From positions 1,364,001 through 1,428,000 of the forward strand of contig OZ253476.1 in NCBI GenBank assembly GCA_965261795.1: a DNA stretch of 64,000 bases. Direction: 5' to 3'. This DNA comes from CBDCFV01 sp965261795 (GTDB lineage Bacteria > Chloroflexota > Dehalococcoidia > Lucifugimonadales > UBA3495). The translations under genes were made by a program, and so were the position numbers. Below are positions 63,769-64,000 of the stretch, piece by piece. The notes under the pieces are model-generated. The model did not search any database, was not told the origin of the DNA, and saw only the letters and a list, made by a program, of their open reading frames with translations. The number at the start of each line of letters is the position of its first letter. The stretch's first letter is position 1.

Positions 63769-64000
63769 TTGTCCGAAATAGTCGCGGTCACTTTCGACTT
63801 GTGGCAAACTTTGCTATATGACAATCGGGAGCGCGGGTTGGCAAGAGCCGAGTTGAGGTTGGAAGGCGCGCAACAGGCTCTGGCCCGCAGTGGTGAACGG
63901 TACGACTTGGAGCACATCCGTGAAGCTTATTGGGCCTGCGCTCAGAGATGCCGCGAAATACGGGAAGGATTGCTGGACATCGCCTTCCGCGAACAGGTGG
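63769..64000 (+). CDS. HAD-superfamily hydrolase, N-terminal part (cut by window edge)
   Basis: A frame from TTG 63769, with GAGGAG about ten bases upstream, reads LSEIVAVTFDLWQTLLYDN. FDLWQTL is the HAD motif 1 (DxWxT form), where the first Asp would form the aspartyl-phosphate. The rest, rich in Arg and Ala, is the start of the helical cap. The gene continues beyond the window, so substrate type and length are not known. Confidence 0.7.
   Translation, partial: MSEIVAVTFDLWQTLLYDNRERGLARAELRLEGAQQALARSGERYDLEHIREAYWACAQRCREIREGLLDIAFREQV

Overview
The window looks like a chromosomal segment of a free-living or host-associated bacterium of the phylum Chloroflexota, most likely the SAR202/Dehalococcoidia side. 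This is an inference from gene content: a luciferase-like F420/flavin oxidoreductase, a mycothiol-dependent maleylpyruvate isomerase-like protein, MFS permeases beside amidohydrolases, a DUF1800/DUF1501/NHL cluster, and a SecA with a SEC-C tail. No rRNA or tRNA gene, CRISPR array or prophage was seen. Sampled housekeeping stretches are about 70% GC, whereas sampled stretches of the two restriction-modification loci are about 43-45%.

Layout. 1-4.7 kb: remains of a secreted trypsin-like lipoprotein gene (minus strand), cut by an IS1182-like element with an IS5-like element sitting exactly at its end, and further damaged by an in-frame stop and a frameshift. 4.9-9.1 kb (minus): a zinc-ribbon membrane protein, then an operon cupin, iron alcohol dehydrogenase/maleylacetate reductase, TPR protein, LLM oxidoreductase. 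9.2-11.2 kb (plus): a low-GC type II restriction-modification locus (D12-class adenine methylase plus a SacI-family nuclease interrupted by TAA between its catalytic residues). 11.3-15.3 kb (minus): squalene/phytoene synthase, thiI, a candidate oriC with phased DnaA boxes, and dnaA. 16.0-21.4 kb (plus): 2-oxoacid dehydrogenase E1alpha, E1beta and E2, lipB, an aminotransferase.

21.4-23.4 kb (minus): an MFS permease and a cupin. 23.7-32.6 kb (plus): a small membrane protein, a peptide-type ABC importer lacking its ATPases, then a DUF1800-DUF1501-NHL operon with its own promoter. 32.7-36.9 kb: an aminotransferase, a bidirectional terminator, and a convergent dihydropyrimidinase-like hydrolase and MFS permease. 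37.3-49.2 kb (plus): rpoB-rpoC-pyrD-secA behind a near-perfect sigma70-type promoter. 49.3-52.2 kb (minus): DUF1330, CopA copper ATPase, YHS protein. 52.5-54.9 kb: a Gfo/Idh oxidoreductase and a second low-GC convergent nuclease/methyltransferase pair. 55.0-58.1 kb (minus): a MoaD-like protein, a cytidylate-kinase-like protein, a GNAT acetyltransferase, a mycothiol-dependent-isomerase-like protein. 58.3-61.7 kb (minus): CPBP protease, trpA, aroH and aroF, ending in a clear intrinsic terminator. 61.8-64 kb (plus): an AtzG-like small protein, an amidase, and the start of a HAD hydrolase.

Functional picture. The core is housekeeping (replication initiation, transcription, secretion, pyrimidine and aromatic amino acid synthesis, lipoylation with a lipoyl-dependent dehydrogenase). 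Around it lie catabolic and uptake genes for organic compounds and two defence loci. The strongest oddities are the multiply broken protease, the nonsense-split SacI-family nuclease, a palindromic in-frame insert in the IS5-type transposase, several short tandem duplications at gene ends, and the unassigned second restriction-modification pair.
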